A DNA stretch of 64,000 nucleotides from the NCBI GenBank assembly GCA_014338405.1, contig JTDE01000997.1, positions 43,517 through 107,516 on the forward strand. The letters run 5' to 3'. How positions within the stretch are numbered: the stretch's first letter is position 1; each line of letters starts with the position of its first letter. The translations under genes were made by a program, and so were the position numbers. This DNA is from Paragonimus skrjabini miyazakii (taxonomy: Eukaryota; Platyhelminthes; Trematoda; Plagiorchiida; Troglotrematidae). The notes under the pieces are model-generated. The model was not told the DNA's origin and searched no databases. It saw only the letters and a list, made by a program, of their open reading frames with translations. This document shows, piece after piece, positions 1-13,600 of the stretch.

Positions 1-3000
1 ATGGATGGACAATGTTGGCCGCATGGGAAACCTGTCGGTCAGAGCTAACATAAGCCAACTTTCAAGACAGGCCCCACTGAATTAGCATGACCAGGGCGTG
101 CGTTTGTGTGCGTCCATCCGTGCGCACCCACCATGGCCATGCGAATCTGCATTGGTGCAGTGGAGCAACTGCAATCTTTCTGCTATCACTTGTATCTTCA
201 GAAGTGATGACCGAGGTTGACCTGAGCAAAATAAATTATGCCAGTTAGTTGTGTTACCCATTTCAATAACAGCACGACAGTACAGAACTTGATCACTGTT
301 CACAGAGTGTCTTTCTTACACCTATACTGAGCTGTCGATGCAAACGAAGTATGAGAATCGGATGACGTGATTTTCCAATCTACTTCACTTGCTAATTAGT
401 TTTTTTTTAAATAAGTAAGTCCACTGTCAACCACCCCAATCATAATCATGGAGCTTATCTACCGTTGTGCTGCAACTGTTATATGCATAAGCCGACGTGC
501 AAAGCGTGTTCACAGTGGTTCGTATGGAAACCGTACATATAAAACGTATGTGCTAAGTAGGCTACTTACAAACGTATCAGTAGCCATAAACAGTAAGTGA
601 CAACTGGCACTTTGTGCGTCGCTTGATCTCAAGACGGGGTTTTTCTGTTAGCATATCCTGGTAACGCAATCGACGACTTATTACTATTCTTTTTTTTACA
701 GCAGTTGTTTAATAGATCAAAAGGTTATATCGAAAGAAAACACATTCGAGCGTGATTAACTTGACAACAAATAAAAATGTTTCCTCGGTCAGGAAGGTAC
801 GAGCAAAGATCCTTATTCAACCGGTACTCACCTAAATACCCATGCAGGATATAGTTATCACAAAACCTAGTACAGCAACAGACGTAGTGCCACACAGTCT
901 GGAACCTGCATGGGCAAAGGAGCAAATAAACCCCAGATTTAATTAATTCTACATGCAGGCGCCGTTGATTAGGATTTTGAGCCATATCTGATGGATGTCT
1001 TTGACGGTAGATGTTCCCATCTTTGGGGGCTCAGGCGAGGCGGTGTGTTGGGTTGACAGAGACGAACCTCAACGTCAGTTGTTTCATGTCTCGGTGCCAA
1101 GCCATTGTCTGACGGTCGCCCATCCCTTTCCAGCCGGCTGCCAATTGGATAAACAAAACGTTACTATTCACTTAGCGGTGTGACATACGAAACACATGTC
1201 CGAGCCCACGAAATCTAACTAGGGATTGCGTTAGGTATAGAAATTTTTAGACTATTACGCCCGAAGATACGTTACTTGACCGCTCCGATGCTCACCTGGA
1301 GATTCCATTATATGCCAGAACTTGTGAGCAAACAGCGACCAGCAAAGACGGATAATCGGGTAAAGCTTCTGTTCGAATAGATCGGGTTTCATTACCGTAT
1401 ACCAGCTTAGAGCGAGTGGACGCAGAGTGTGCCCGCCCATTTGTAGAAAGACCACTGATGACTCAGGGTGGCAGTCGCTATTCTGGTCTTTGAGACGTGA
1501 CCTCTGGTTATTTCAGTCACAGTTTCATTAAAACATACTAACCAGGAGAGGGAAAAAACTATTTGCCATTCTTAATCTACCGCCATCAAGATTAATGGCG
1601 AGTGCGGACCCCTGTCAATCCTTCGCACTCTTGAAAAGTGCAGTACATTCCACATCGACTAATTGATATCGCCAGTCTGTTTATTGCATGATGAGCAGGC
1701 TACAGTAGTGTCCTTGGTAAAATCCAACTCATTTAATTCCTTTACCTGGAAGGATTTTGATGTCGCCGGATGTATCTAGAATATCCTTGTTTCTAAAACG
1801 GAACAGGATACACGTTAGTGTCTCACTTTATTGAAAACTGCTACAACTGATACCGTCCCATATGTGCCCGCAGATCCACAGCTGTCTATGTGAAGCTCAC
1901 ATGACCTTACTATATCCATCATGCACACCATTCTCAAAAAACAAAAACCAGAGAATAGTTCTATCAACATCCCACGAACGCATAAAGGGACGATCACTTG
2001 CCTCGGATGAAGTTATCAAAACGCTATTGTTTGCTGTAACTTACTTACTTAATCAGTATAGTCAGTTTAAAGAAAGAAACCGGCTTGTTTTGCCATTGTG
2101 ATAGCAAACATTATGTGCATCTTTTCTGAAAGAGTGGTTAATTGTAGCTGTAAACCAGGCATCAGGAAAGGGTTTTGAAGACTACATTTATCCAATAACG
2201 TGAGTCATATATTGATCGAACGCGGCAGTCCCACGAAGTGATCGGAAGAAAGGTCGTCTAAGCGAAACAAATTGAAGCTTAAGGAAGTGAAGTGAACGTC
2301 TGCTTCGGGTGGTGGACCAGTGGTTACTGTCTAAACAGCACGAAAGTCTAATTAATATTCAGTCATTTACACTGATGACAGATAAATTGCAACTGGAAGT
2401 GTTTTGCCCGATGTTAAGCTTCATGAGGTATACTGTATAGTGTCCCACATCGTTCTTCGTCCGTTGGCTTGCCGAAACTAAGCCTACGATGTCCCTGGTC
2501 GGGATAGGGTGTGTAGTGGATCTAAACACAACACAAAATCCAGGTGTTAATATGAGATCAAAAAGGTGATGAAAGTGGAAATTTGCCACAATAGACAGTT
2601 GATTCCGTTAGTTTCTAACTCTCCAAAATTCTGTGCACTAGCGACACCGAACGCAGACAGAACGCAAGGCTTGCGACCCGAGAAGTGTCATTTGTATTTA
2701 TCGATTATTGATTAGTTCGATTAGGTTGGGTTTAAACGTCGGCTGTATATGTGAAGTTGTGGAAAGTAAAAAGTGTGAATAACAATGAGAATTAGAAAAT
2801 AGAAAATAGTGTACAAAACGCTACAGGTGAAAGAGAGTTCGGTTGTCACGGAAAGACATGGTTGTTTCAGTCTCAGAAGCGAAGTGATTTCACTACCCTC
2901 AATGAACATTAAATAAGCTTATAGAAAGTTCTAACCACAAGCGTTTATGTTATCAGACAGACCATGACGATCGTTAAGAATAGTGAATGAGGATCTGCAC

Positions 3001-3479
3001 CACACGCAGTGGTGAGGATGTTAACTATACCGTTAACTGTAACCATTATTAGCCGCTGAAATAAGTGGATATGAGGCACGTTAGCTCGGAGATCGACTAG
3101 TCCTGACAACTACCCAACAATGCCAGTGCACACGTTACGCTACGTCCAGCACTTAATGCGAAGGCGTGAACGTTTGTAGCGGCTTGGTTTACCTTGCCGT
3201 AAACTGACCAATTGTTTCTCAAGCACACGAACTACCACTTTAAAATCTACAGCTCTGCAGTGTGTTTGTTTATACATGCTTGATAATTTACCTGTTAATT
3301 TTATCACGCACGCATCTCGATTACGGGCCTTTCTGACATGTACTCAGCACTTCAACTTTGTTCAACGTCCATAACCCTTTGTCTCAAAGGATAACGTGAA
3401 CTATTAAAACATCTACTATTGTTCGATCGACGCGCGACGCAGTATTCGGCACTTAACGCCAAATTTTAAGTCTACTGAT
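1..3479. other. non-coding stretch, nothing supportable
   Basis: I see no domain, no convincing exon and no strong repeat here. Short open frames exist on both strands but are at chance length. A CA/TG-rich patch lies near 90-130, and a weak A-box-like remnant of the ribozyme repeat family near 3000-3025. Confidence 0.5.
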
Positions 3480-3830
3480 GAGTAGTCTGGGATTTGGTTA
3501 ATTTCAAGATGAACATCACTCACAGTTGATCGCAGCTGTCGCATTTTCATAGACTTTCCAGTCAGTTCCTTTCGAAGATAGAAGCACTAGACTCAAAATT
3601 CGCTCTTGTCATAGCTCGTCAGTAGTGCATATCCTTGACATGGTGGGGACTAGAGCTCCGGCCACGCTGTTCATGAGGAAACCGCGTTTACCGCTGCGCC
3701 ATTGAACTCACGTTAGGCACGACCGAATTATCATATGTGAACGCTCAGCCACTTTCGCTTGTGAGTAGTGATCAGGTTGCCCGATCGTCTCGATAGGAGA
3801 CACAGTTACTGTCTGTTACTGTCTCTAAGT
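3480..3830 (-). repeat. hammerhead-bearing SINE-like repeat (family B), copy 1
   Basis: On the minus strand this reads: a leader, a tRNA-like head with an A-box-like block (GGCGCAGTGG type, here changed to AGCGGTAAAC-like) and a B-box-like block (GAGCTCTAGTCCC), then the 45-nt hammerhead at 3584-3628, then a tail of about 100 nt ending at a gagtagt motif. The same order recurs at 10.5, 30.6, 33.8 and 54.5 kb. The leader shared with the 34.0 and 34.4 kb copies (gatcgggcaacctga type) lies at 3760-3800. Schistosome Sm-alpha elements are the known counterpart: SINE-like, pol III boxes plus hammerhead. Assignment to that exact family is inference. Confidence 0.8.
3584..3628 (-). ncRNA. hammerhead ribozyme, degenerate copy
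   Basis: Stem I is GCACTA pairing with TAGTGC; the core CTGACGA is intact; stem II is GCTAT/AGAGC with one A-A mismatch and loop GACA. G12-A13-A14 are kept, but the next base (A15.1) is T, so the A15.1-U16.1 pair of the GTC cleavage triplet is lost. The total length of 45 nt equals that of four other copies. Probably weak or inactive. Confidence 0.75.
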
Positions 3831-4763
3831 AACGTTATTGTCGGTGCCACCAACACAATAATTTTTCAGTGTTTGGCATGGCTCTTTCACACGAACACTC
3901 TCATAACAAAAACACGCAGGTTCTTTTCCACATTTCACTGCGCAAGACGAGCAGGATTCAACCTCCAATACTTCTTCTGTTTGGTACAGTACACGAATAG
4001 GAAATCCGGACGTATTCTTATTTTAGTACAAATCATGTCTTTCTTCTCAACCGTCCCGTTGTTTACTTAACTCACTGAAACTGTGCTCACTGGGTCTTAA
4101 TTAAGTCCACAACTCGTGAAATAAATATATTTTATGTGCCACCATCGATGTCATTATTTATATAGCTGTTAACTGATGCTCTAATCTTCTGATTTTTTAA
4201 ACCACATTCAGACTACCTTTTAGGTATCACATCAAGTCCACACTAATATGATCCTTGAAGTGCTGACCAGAGTCTACACTAGTTAGAGTATGGTGAAACT
4301 TTTACCGGCACTTCAGTTTGACAGACTGAAATTATGGTAGCTAAATCCGGGAACCTAATTGAAAGAAACAACAGACTTCGCAAAATTAACATAAAAAATG
4401 TACTACTAATAAGCAATTTGGCAGGCTTATGATTTCATATTGTTGTAACGCTGGTTAATACGACTTTAAACTATCCCGACTGATCGCAAAAGACTCAGCA
4501 ATGAGGCACGACAAAAGTTGTCTGTATATTGTCAATAGGGTATTATATATGAAATCAACACAGCAGCTGGCTTCATTGGCTTGGCTTCAGTGGCTTGGCT
4601 TAGGCCTTAGCCGATGACTGTGTTGGTCACCCCATGACATGTTCCAAGGTTGTTGTTCGGTCCATGCATATGTCCTGTCTGGTGCACTTGTTTGACCTTT
4701 CGGTGAGCGCCGTGATGCGCGTCCCAACTGAGCTCATTTTGTCTCAAGCCGTTCCTGACACAT
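3831..4763. other. non-coding stretch with a short imperfect tandem repeat
   Basis: No gene seen. At about 4568-4605 an imperfect tandem run of ttggcttggctt-type units (period near 19) sits just beside the SINE copy at 4.76 kb. The rest is AT-rich and unremarkable. Confidence 0.45.
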
Positions 4764-4863
4764 ATATGACCCAATTGTGAAAAGGCTTCGGCTGGATTCG
4801 AATCAGCGACAGAAATACCATGCCCAAACGCGGCAAGCGCTCTACCAGCTGAGCTACGAAGCC
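4764..4863 (-). repeat. tRNA-derived SINE (family A), copy 1
   Basis: The minus strand (4863 to 4784) folds as a near-perfect tRNA. The acceptor stem is GGCTTCG/CGAAGCC (7 of 7), the D arm is GCTC-AGCTGGTA-GAGC (A box), an anticodon-like stem is TGCC/GGCA around a 7-nt loop, and the B box is GATTCGAATCC. An extra segment of about 10 nt lies before the T arm. A tail (TTTTCACAATTGGGTC type, 4764-4783) is shared with the copies at 17.0 and 43.0 kb, so this is a dispersed tRNA-derived retroposon and not a tRNA gene. The 5' flank differs from the other copies. Confidence 0.8.
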
Positions 4864-6209
4864 ACGCCAACACTGACTGTAACTTGTGCACACTCGGAAA
4901 TACACACACAAGCCAGTACAATGGACATATTTGCGCCTATGGCATTTCATCAATGTGATTTGTCGTAGAACATAAAATGCAACTAATAATGTAATAGACC
5001 AAGTACAGTCATTCAATGTCGTTGTGTTGTATAACAAGCAGCCTCATTTGTGAGTAGTACATTGCATACATTTGGGAACTAAAGAGCAGGTCTTAACGCC
5101 AGGTAGACGATGGGGCAGAAACGACTGTTGGAATAGGGTGTACGCACTATAGGGGAAGTGCCACGAGGGTGCGTGTGAATGAACTTCAGTCAAACAGATG
5201 AGTGTAGGCGTTCGCTTTCGTTTGTTTAACCTGTACGGGATTTCATACAATAAGCAACTTCGCAGGTCAATCGTCCTTTCCATTCACAACAGTTGGACTG
5301 CAGCTAGTATTTGAGCTTCCGTCTTATACAGCTAAGGAGAGATCACAGTCGATCAGTGGTTGGTTTATAGTTTAAACTGACATTGAGACATCTTAAATTG
5401 GAAAACATATGGTTAGGACAACAGGGATTTGATGAATCATATAGGTATTTAAGGAAGGACGCTTTCGTTGGTGGACGCTACGTATGCATGAAGAGTCGGA
5501 GATGATTAGTTGATTGGTTTATTAATTAACAAGTAATGTGGCGGAAGAACATGACAATGAATTTGCTTTTAGGATCAGTCAGTTTATTTTAAATATTTCA
5601 CTGTGGCTTTGCATCGCCAATAATTTAGTCAAGTCTGTAATGCGATCGTTACCGTTGAATTTCATCCACATTGTCTCCTGCCGAACGTACAGTTGCCTCG
5701 TCCTATTGGTCCGTTTTGGTTCTGCACATTTGGCATTGTCCACTGTCTTAGTTTCACACATTCTTAACTGAATTGGTTTGAATTGAAGCATTTTATGGGT
5801 TAGTACTATCCACTGCCTTTGTGCAGTGGGCAGTGTCTGCAATGAACCAAAACCAATCGGGGTAACGGTTAAAGACTAACGGAACTCATCACACCTTTCA
5901 GTATGTTCACTATGCTTGCTTTCACCTTCTCCATAACTTCCATTTAGAACATCAAATAAACATTTTATTTGAAAACGTACCTTATTTCTAGCTTTGTTGG
6001 TTTTACCATCTTAGACGCTGTGCTGTCTGAATCGTTAAAAATGGAATTACACAATTCAATGTGGAGTATCCAATTTGGATCATGAGTATAGATAACTTTA
6101 AGCGAAAGCGATGAGTTCAGCCACCCCAAGGCCATCAAACGTTAAGTTGCAGGATTCATTTTTTGCCACTGAGAACCACAGTGGAATTCATATATATATA
6201 TCCATTCAT
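4864..6209. other. non-coding stretch
   Basis: No domain or splice-supported exon. A short AT run (tatatatatat) at about 6189-6200 precedes the LINE fragment and may mark its truncated 5' junction. Confidence 0.45.
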
Positions 6210-7180
6210 GTAAATCCATCCATCACCTTGGTATTGAACTTCTTCCTGGCGCTGAGTTGACCGACGTGGAGTATGCGGATGATATTTTCTTACTTAGCTC
6301 CTCAGCCGAAGACATGCAGACCATGATGAACATGGTAAGTAACCGGACTGGTTTGTATGGAATGCACTTCTCATCTTCAAAGTGCAAAATGCTGCTTCAA
6401 GACTGGGGCGTTCCCATTCCTGCCCCCTTTATTGCAGGCAATCCGCTCGAGACTGTGGACGCCTTCTCATATTTGGGTAGCACTGTCTCGTCAACCTGTA
6501 ATATTACTGATGAGATATCAGCGAGGATAGCAAGGGTAGGAGTTGCCCTTGCCAACTAGCGTCATTTGTGACATCAAAAAGACGTTCGCTGTAAGGAACG
6601 GTGCATAATGCTCGTGTTCGTTCTGTTTTGTTTTGTGGTTCGGAAATACGGTCTGTTCATGATGAAAATAACAACAGGCTTGCTGTGTTTGACCATCGTT
6701 GTCTGCGCCAATTAGCCCACAGTAATTGGTTTGTTCCTGTGAGCAATGCGGCCTTCCGGCAACACGCATTTTGGAACGCTCTGGATGGGCGACCAGTTGG
6801 TCGTTTAGTCACGTTGAACAGTGGGTGATGGTTAGTCACGTACTCCGTATGTCATCTGATCGTTTACCGTACCGGGCTTCATATACCGAAACGACCAACA
6901 ATTGCGTAAACAGCGCGTGGTGATCAAGCAACAACGTGGGTACGAAATATGAAGACCCTGACTGTTCCACTGAACAGACTGGGTAGGTGTCACTTTCCTG
7001 GCTGGGGTCCTCATGATCGCTCAAGTCGGTGGCTAGAAACGCTGTTCAAAATGGCAGTATGTCGCAATCACTGACGAACCTGTATTCACACCATTTCAAG
7101 TTCCGCCGCTTAATCTCCTTTTATTAGTTTTTTAACTTTTTAGTAACCCTTTCTTTCAGAATGTTCCACGTCACTGTTGA
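6210..7180 (+). mobile_element. decayed non-LTR retrotransposon, 3' half of reverse transcriptase
   Basis: The frame open through 6559 encodes the RT catalytic region: LTDVEYADDIFLL carries the YADD box, followed by GLYGMHFSSSKCKMLLQDW and AFSYLGSTVSSTCNITDEIS, in the order typical of fluke LINEs (RTE-like, SR2/pol-related). After a stop at 6557-6559 and frameshifts, the expected downstream blocks follow: RVRSVLFCGSEI (about 6610-6650), VFDHRCLRQLAHSNW (about 6690-6730), then PGWGPHDRS and RWLETLFKMA (about 7000-7060). The 5' part of RT and the endonuclease are absent. The element is 5'-truncated and dead: stops, frameshifts and small deletions. The clade (RTE-like rather than CR1) is my best reading, not certain. 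Confidence 0.85.
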
Positions 7181-10100
7181 GGCGAGCAAGGGTCGGATCT
7201 CCAGTGCCTTCTAGTCAGGCTCAAGGTCGCTATGATGACCATTACAATCAGCAACCAATACATTCGCTTTTCTTAAGAAACCTAAGCGGTGACTGATGAT
7301 TCTGTATTTTTCTATAGTTTCCTCAGACGTCACATGATCTCATGGTGATTTTGAAATAATGGATTCACAGCCTAATTTTGATTCAAAATACACTGTTTCC
7401 CAACCCCCGGTCCAACCTGCTGACATTTGTGAATGAATTATTGACGGCTGTTTTTGAACTATGTAACGTATAAACACTACTGACGTTTTCACCGATACCT
7501 GAGTGACATTTACCAGTCTTGCAACATTACTTGTCATGGTCACTTCTACAACCTGATCGACTTACAACAAGGTCTTGATAGGAGGAATTAAAACGTAACA
7601 AACCGCAATAAAGACATACTTATTTATTTTGAATCAGGATTACTAACTGTGAGCTAAATAGGCAATGGAACTTGTTTGTTTATCGAAGCCTCCCAGTTTT
7701 ATGTCTCGAGAACACAACTGATTTAATTTTGACTCATTAACCCACGGTAACCAGCCAAACACTTGACAATCTGAAAACAGTCAAATACATTGCAAGATAA
7801 CCCAAATATGCAACTGCCAAGCATTTATATTGAATGACAAAGAAGTGAACCTATTGCCACAACAGCCAGTAGAATGAGGCGGCATCTGCATTCACACACA
7901 CCAATCCAATATCGGAATGGATTGATGGTTCAGTCGGGTCTTTTAACAGGTTACGGTCGCCATAAGGTTTTTCTTAACATTTGTCCATATATTTTCAAGC
8001 TCTTGGTTTTGTACAGATTGTAGGTATCGTCCTTCAAGTCTGGGCTACCATCAGGCTGCCATCAGTTCGCTTCTTATCCCATATGGTGTCCACTTAGCTG
8101 TGTGATGTTATGTTGAAGAATTTCAATATTTGCTAAAGGCTTGAGCGTTGGTTGCTTGGTTCTGATCAGTATCGTTTCCCACCTTAGTTTGTTTAACTTG
8201 TATGATGAGCCGAGATTTTGGATTCCACAGGGAGTGGACATTTAAAACCCAGGCGATTGGAGTTCATATGTGAGCGGAAAGCACATAGTTACACGGTTTG
8301 AGAAGAACGGGGTTGTATACTAAATGGTTGCTCTTCCTAACATCCAAATATCGGGAACAACTGTTTGTGGTCTACAGCTATATAGCAATCTGCTGGACCT
8401 CTTTAAAGTGAGGTTGATTGCTCATGTTCTCTTTCGCTTTACCTGTAGGCGTTAAGGATCGGCCTAGAAACTGGTGCGTGATATCTGTCTCAATGTTATA
8501 AACGTAACAGTCTAAAACCACGATGCTAATCAGGTTAAGATCATAGCTGAGGAGAGGAAGCGTGGATGTAAGCGGTGATGTAAACTAGGCTAAAGATTAG
8601 CGACCCTGAGTGGATCAGTTCCACTTTACTTCTTTCATCAGGAACTTTTTATAATGTCGGTAAGACTAATAAGAAGTGGTTGTTTTAGACTGCCATTTGA
8701 AAAGCAAATGTTTAGATGATCCCGTAATCCCAATCTTATGAAAAACACGTGCGAACAATAACGTGAATTGTAAACATTGACATTTTACTTTCGGCAATCC
8801 CAGATGATGTATGCTGCCAAGGAGGAGTTTTTACGTCTCTGTCAAAAATGAAACGGTAGATGGTAAAATTTTAATGAAATTGATATTTTGATTACAGTGA
8901 AGTTATAGGTAAGGAGATGGAGTTGTTTGACATGCTGTAAGTATTTTCCGTAGTTGAGTTTGTGATGATTTCTCTCATGCAGGTTCCTTGAGCTCTGGAA
9001 GAACTATACATGAAGACGAAACACTGGCCATCTGGTTTTGTTTTGATACATCCCAAGGATGCTTAGGGTTGGTGGGAGACCAGATGAGTAAATCGGTTAC
9101 TGTTAACGATAACTGATAAGTGAACAACCTTTTTGAACTTACTACTCCAAATGCGGATGAAGTTTGTCATTGAGGCTGTTTCTCCAAGTACTCGTATTTT
9201 TCTCCTTTCACGTGAAATATCATGTGCATTTGGTGGGATCACAGTCAGCTATGTCTGTCACAAGCACCACTATTAGTTCGGGTTCGTTAAATGGGTTCCA
9301 AGATGGAATATATGCAGCTCCTTAACGAAAGAGACTTATTTCGATATCAACGTTTCGGAGACAGCTAACGGGACTTGGTTGAGGTGTCAGGTCACAGTTT
9401 CGTGAATGATAGGCCAAGACTGCTTTATATGAAGAGTGGATTCATGGTTTGTCCCATAAATGCTCTTGACTGTCTCTAACAGTGATAATCTCGCTTGGAA
9501 GTGGCGTTATTTCGTAGATAGTACGTCGGCAAGTAATTTGGTTGCGTGATGATAAAGGTTAGGGAGAATCCAGTCTGCACATCGGAGCCAGTTGCGGAAT
9601 GGTGACATGGAAGGGACGTTGCACAAGTCTGCATCGTCTTGTACGTTCCAAAAAGGAGTTCCCCGGAGATTCATTCGCATCTTCCTTCTTACAACAAATC
9701 TCTCCGCCTACTGTAGACTTAACCAAAAAGAGCAGGTGGAGGTTGTTTTCAGAGGTGTAGTACGCAGCAGTTACTTTCTCTGCCTGAATGACTATCTGTT
9801 TCTCTGAGGTCTCTGTGCACGATGTTAGCATGACGATATTAAAGTTGAGTGGAATAACCGTGTACTAACTGTAGTTCAACTATAATTTCGGTCGCGCGTT
9901 ACACTGTCAGTATAAGATTCAAAGTTAAATAATGGAAAAAGTTATTAAAGATACCCCTCAAAAACGACTTAACTAGGGAGTTTGGCAAGAACAAGTAGGG
10001 ACCGGTTGCGCTGTTTTATTTAGGCACATGCTCAACTGGATAGCAGGAATCCCCAGTTCACCGGGGGGGTATGTGGAAAATGAGCTTGCTACCTGTGGAT

Positions 10101-10457
10101 AGTGGAAGCAAACTACGAAATATTTCTTTGAGTGTGGTATCCAATGGTTTTAATGTCTTATGTACCAGTGCTAGTGTTACTTGGTGCACGAGTTGGGGAC
10201 TTGTGTGCCGATGGAATGACCGTGTTCGCTGTCGTGGTTTTCCAGATGCCTGATTCGCCTCCTCGAACATCGTTTCAAGATCCCTATGGGTCCAAAAATC
10301 TGTCCTTCCAGTTGAATAGAACGCCGAAAACTTTTCACGATGAATTTAGTACTGAGGAGGGAATACGGCTGTTGGCGATGGTAAGCCAGCGTGTATCCAG
10401 TATGGTAGTCTTCGGATGTCCGTTGGCCATTTCGTGTGTGTATACTGTTTTTATATA
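7181..10457. other. non-coding stretch, LINE tail at the left edge
   Basis: About 7080-7250 still resembles the 3' untranslated tail of the LINE (a T-rich tttttaactttttag run). From 7250 to 10457 I find no domain. A minus-strand open frame around 10060-10270 is discussed as a possible Penelope-like remnant in the findings. The other open frames are chance length. Confidence 0.4.
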
Positions 10458-10650
10458 AATAGAAAACCATTCGCAATTGATCACGACAGTCGCATTCTCA
10501 TAAACATTGCGTTCGGCCGCTTTCGAAAAGAAGCACTGGGCTCGGGTTTCGCTGTTGTTAGAATTCGTCAGTAGTGCATATTCTTGGCACGGTTCGGACT
10601 AGAACTTCGACCAGGCCATCCTGAGGCAGCCGCGTTTTTGCTAAATTGAT
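10458..10650 (-). repeat. hammerhead-bearing SINE-like repeat (family B), copy 2
   Basis: Minus strand, head partly lost: the B-box-like block and hammerhead (10533-10577) are followed by the tail. Alignment to copy 1 is continuous by eye from the tail (gatcacgacagtcgcat) to the head (gaggcagccgcgttt), where it breaks off. Confidence 0.75.
10533..10577 (-). ncRNA. hammerhead ribozyme, degenerate copy
   Basis: The core CTGACGA and GAAA are both intact. Stem II is eroded (ATTCT/ACAGC, so the core-closing G-C pair is lost) and the cleavage triplet GTC has become GCC. Stem I GCACTA/CAGTGC still pairs with one wobble. Length 45 nt. Likely inactive. Confidence 0.7.
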
Positions 10651-13600
10651 GGACAGTCTTAATTCGGGCAAATTTGTTTGAAGGCTGTTCGGATGAATTG
10701 TCGGGGACTTCCTTGAATTGGGAAATAATATGGCGTTATCTACCTACACCAGTCAGTCGTGGGTGTCATCGAGGTTTAGGTAGAATAAAGAGAATCTTGG
10801 GAATATGATAGTGATTCCTCAGAAGCCATGTTGAACAAGAAAGGAGAAAATGGTTCTCTATGACCTACTCTCTGACAAGGTGAAAAGGACTGGTTGTTGA
10901 AAAATAAAACAGCTCAAGATAGTAACACAAATTTGGGTGGGTGGGCTTGTGTGGCAGCGGCTGCAGAAGCGAGTGGCAGATCGGTTCGAACGCTTCGGAA
11001 ATGTCTTTATTTGCAAGTGACATTGTTTTATTGTTAGAGTGAGCAAAGCAAAATGCTGTGAAGAACAACAAAACATCTCTAAACGGCCAGTACGCGAATA
11101 AAATCAGGCTATTAGTTGCTCACTCAGAAAAAGGGGACATTAAGGATCAAGTCAATAGCCTGGAATTCTGACTCATAAACGCGAGCTCGCGCAGCATGGT
11201 ATCTAGCGCGTTGGACAATAAACACTGTGCTTTATTGGAAGCCTTTTCGCCACAATACTACTCAGCCGGAGGCATCGAGCAGGACGTGTGTCATTGACGT
11301 GCATATCTATCAGGGTAGCAATCCAGTAGTCTGCAAAACTGTCGAATTTGACGTCACTGTCGAGGTGTGCACTGCGCCATCGCCATTCGGTGACAGTAGG
11401 AGCTACATTGTTGAGGCTTCCTGCATATGCTTTGAATAAGCCCTTTATCTGATAGGCATGGCTGTTTGCTGTTGTAGTAGACTGTTTTTCTACGTCTTCG
11501 CTGCCGTGTTCAGCACCATGGAGTTGAGGCTCTGGCAGAGCATATTTAGTCTAGCTGTTGTTCAATGGTACTAGTGTCCTTCCGTACAGTGGGCTTCGTG
11601 GTGCCGCCGAATTCAAATAGCCAATCGTTTTGTAGACGGCCAACCAGATGTGTCTTGGCTGCAAATACCAGAAGTTGAAGTCAGCTTTGTTCAGTTTGTA
11701 AACAAAGTTAGTGTTGAAAACGAATCTTCGGTTATGGATAGGATAGTGGTATCAGCCCGGTAAGAATCGTTCATGAATGGCGATGAGAAAATAACTGGGG
11801 TAACGGCTCGTTTTCTGACAGTGGTGGTGAGAGGAAACTTCTACAGTAGTTATCTTTCGGATGATTTGCATAGGGCTGCAGGTCAGTTTGCCTCGCGTAT
11901 GAATGTGTTTATCGATCACAGACATTGTCTACTTAGAACTGGATCGTCCGAAAAAGGCAGCGATAACAGGTAACAACAGTTAGCAGAAATCTGTGGTAGC
12001 ATCCAAGAAAAACCAAGTACTTATGTTAACGCGGCCAAATCGTTGAGGTTAGAATGTTGGCTGTGTTTTCCGATCAATAAATCGGGATAATCGATCGAGT
12101 GCTTGAAAAATTCTCCATTGTTTGCTCAAAAATAAAACAATGCTATTACCAACGTAGATCGTTGTCCACCGGTTACACTAATTCTTTCGGATTAATTTCC
12201 ATGATACCGATTTCATCATGTTAAGCAGTAACTCCCGGCACATCACTTAGCATGATTTCAGTGACCGATTAGCAGACTGCAGTTTCTGTTCAGATTGAAA
12301 ATTGAGTTCGAGCGGGTCGATATAATCAACCATTTGCATTGGTTATGAGGAATGCCTTAGAGTCCTCTTCAGCCTATAGTTGCGGATAGCCACTGACCAA
12401 ATCTGTCAGCGAAAAGTCACTCGTCATTGAGCTTGGTTATGGGGTTTGTGGACATCGGTGGGGGCTGATATTAAGGCCCTGATGTGAGAATTCTGCAGAA
12501 ATATACACAGATCTGTTTGGTTTTCTGAAGATTGCGATTTTGTCTCACCAGATCAACACAATGTCCGACTGTATAGCTCTATGGGGGTGAATCGAGTCAG
12601 CTCTTGTTGGAACGCATGTAAAGTTGTCTATGGAACTAGCCACCCTGGTCAGAAAGCGGATTTGCATTCAGACTAGATGTACACCTGACCTTTCTGCAGT
12701 AATCAAAGACATTCAGGAGTACAGTTACATAACGAACGCCGAGTTGACCGACCACTTCGTAACATATATTAACAGATACGGTAGCCGTGATAATTATTGG
12801 TCCATTTTATGTTTCTGGGAGAAAAGTTGCGAAATTTTATTCTGTTAACCAACCCCAGACCAAATGTAACGGAGTTAGTACCACCTCTCACGAATGTGTC
12901 ATCATGCACATATATGTGTTTGAATGACAATTTGCTGAATATTTATCGGTGAGGTTCAGTTTATCACCCGAAGCAGCTAGTGCGATAATTTTCGTTGGTT
13001 TGCTTGTCTGTCTTCTTGTGCGCTACATAAACTACGAACTGATGATAACATTTGACATCACTTTTTGTAACTTGATTGATATGTTGTTCGCATGCATCCA
13101 CAATGATGTTAGATATGATGTTGACCAGAATGGCTGAAGCGCTTCAATGATTGGGAGGTCCTAATCAAATACTTTAGCTTACGGTGAGACTGTTTAAGCC
13201 CCACAGGGATTATACTTTTGACAGTAGTGTTGCTTGAATAAACTATATTTGACGTAACATTCATCCCTAGATTTTCAACATGTGGTTTGTTATTTCAGCC
13301 ATTTCGTTAGCGTTGTGTCACTGATCTGTGGATGTTCATTTTGTAGCCGTTGGTTTCGGTATGTTAACTGATCTATTCAGCTACATCATTGTCGTACACC
13401 ATATAGATTTTTAATTCGTACTTGTTACCAAGTTTTTACGCGGTTGCTCTCGGTTGCATTAGACATTGTCCAATACAAGATTGTTGATGCTCTCTTCTCA
13501 AGAGTATCAGAGACTGCAAGCAAATACAAGATATTTTGACTAGTCGCAGGCTACTTTTTTCAGTGTAAACTCTCCCATGCTCTATTTTCACCATCAACAA

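Noticed and set aside
12949..13137. Signal-peptide exon for the Kunitz gene
   Set aside because: Hydrophobic core present, but a stop precedes it and there is no in-frame ATG or phase-1 donor.
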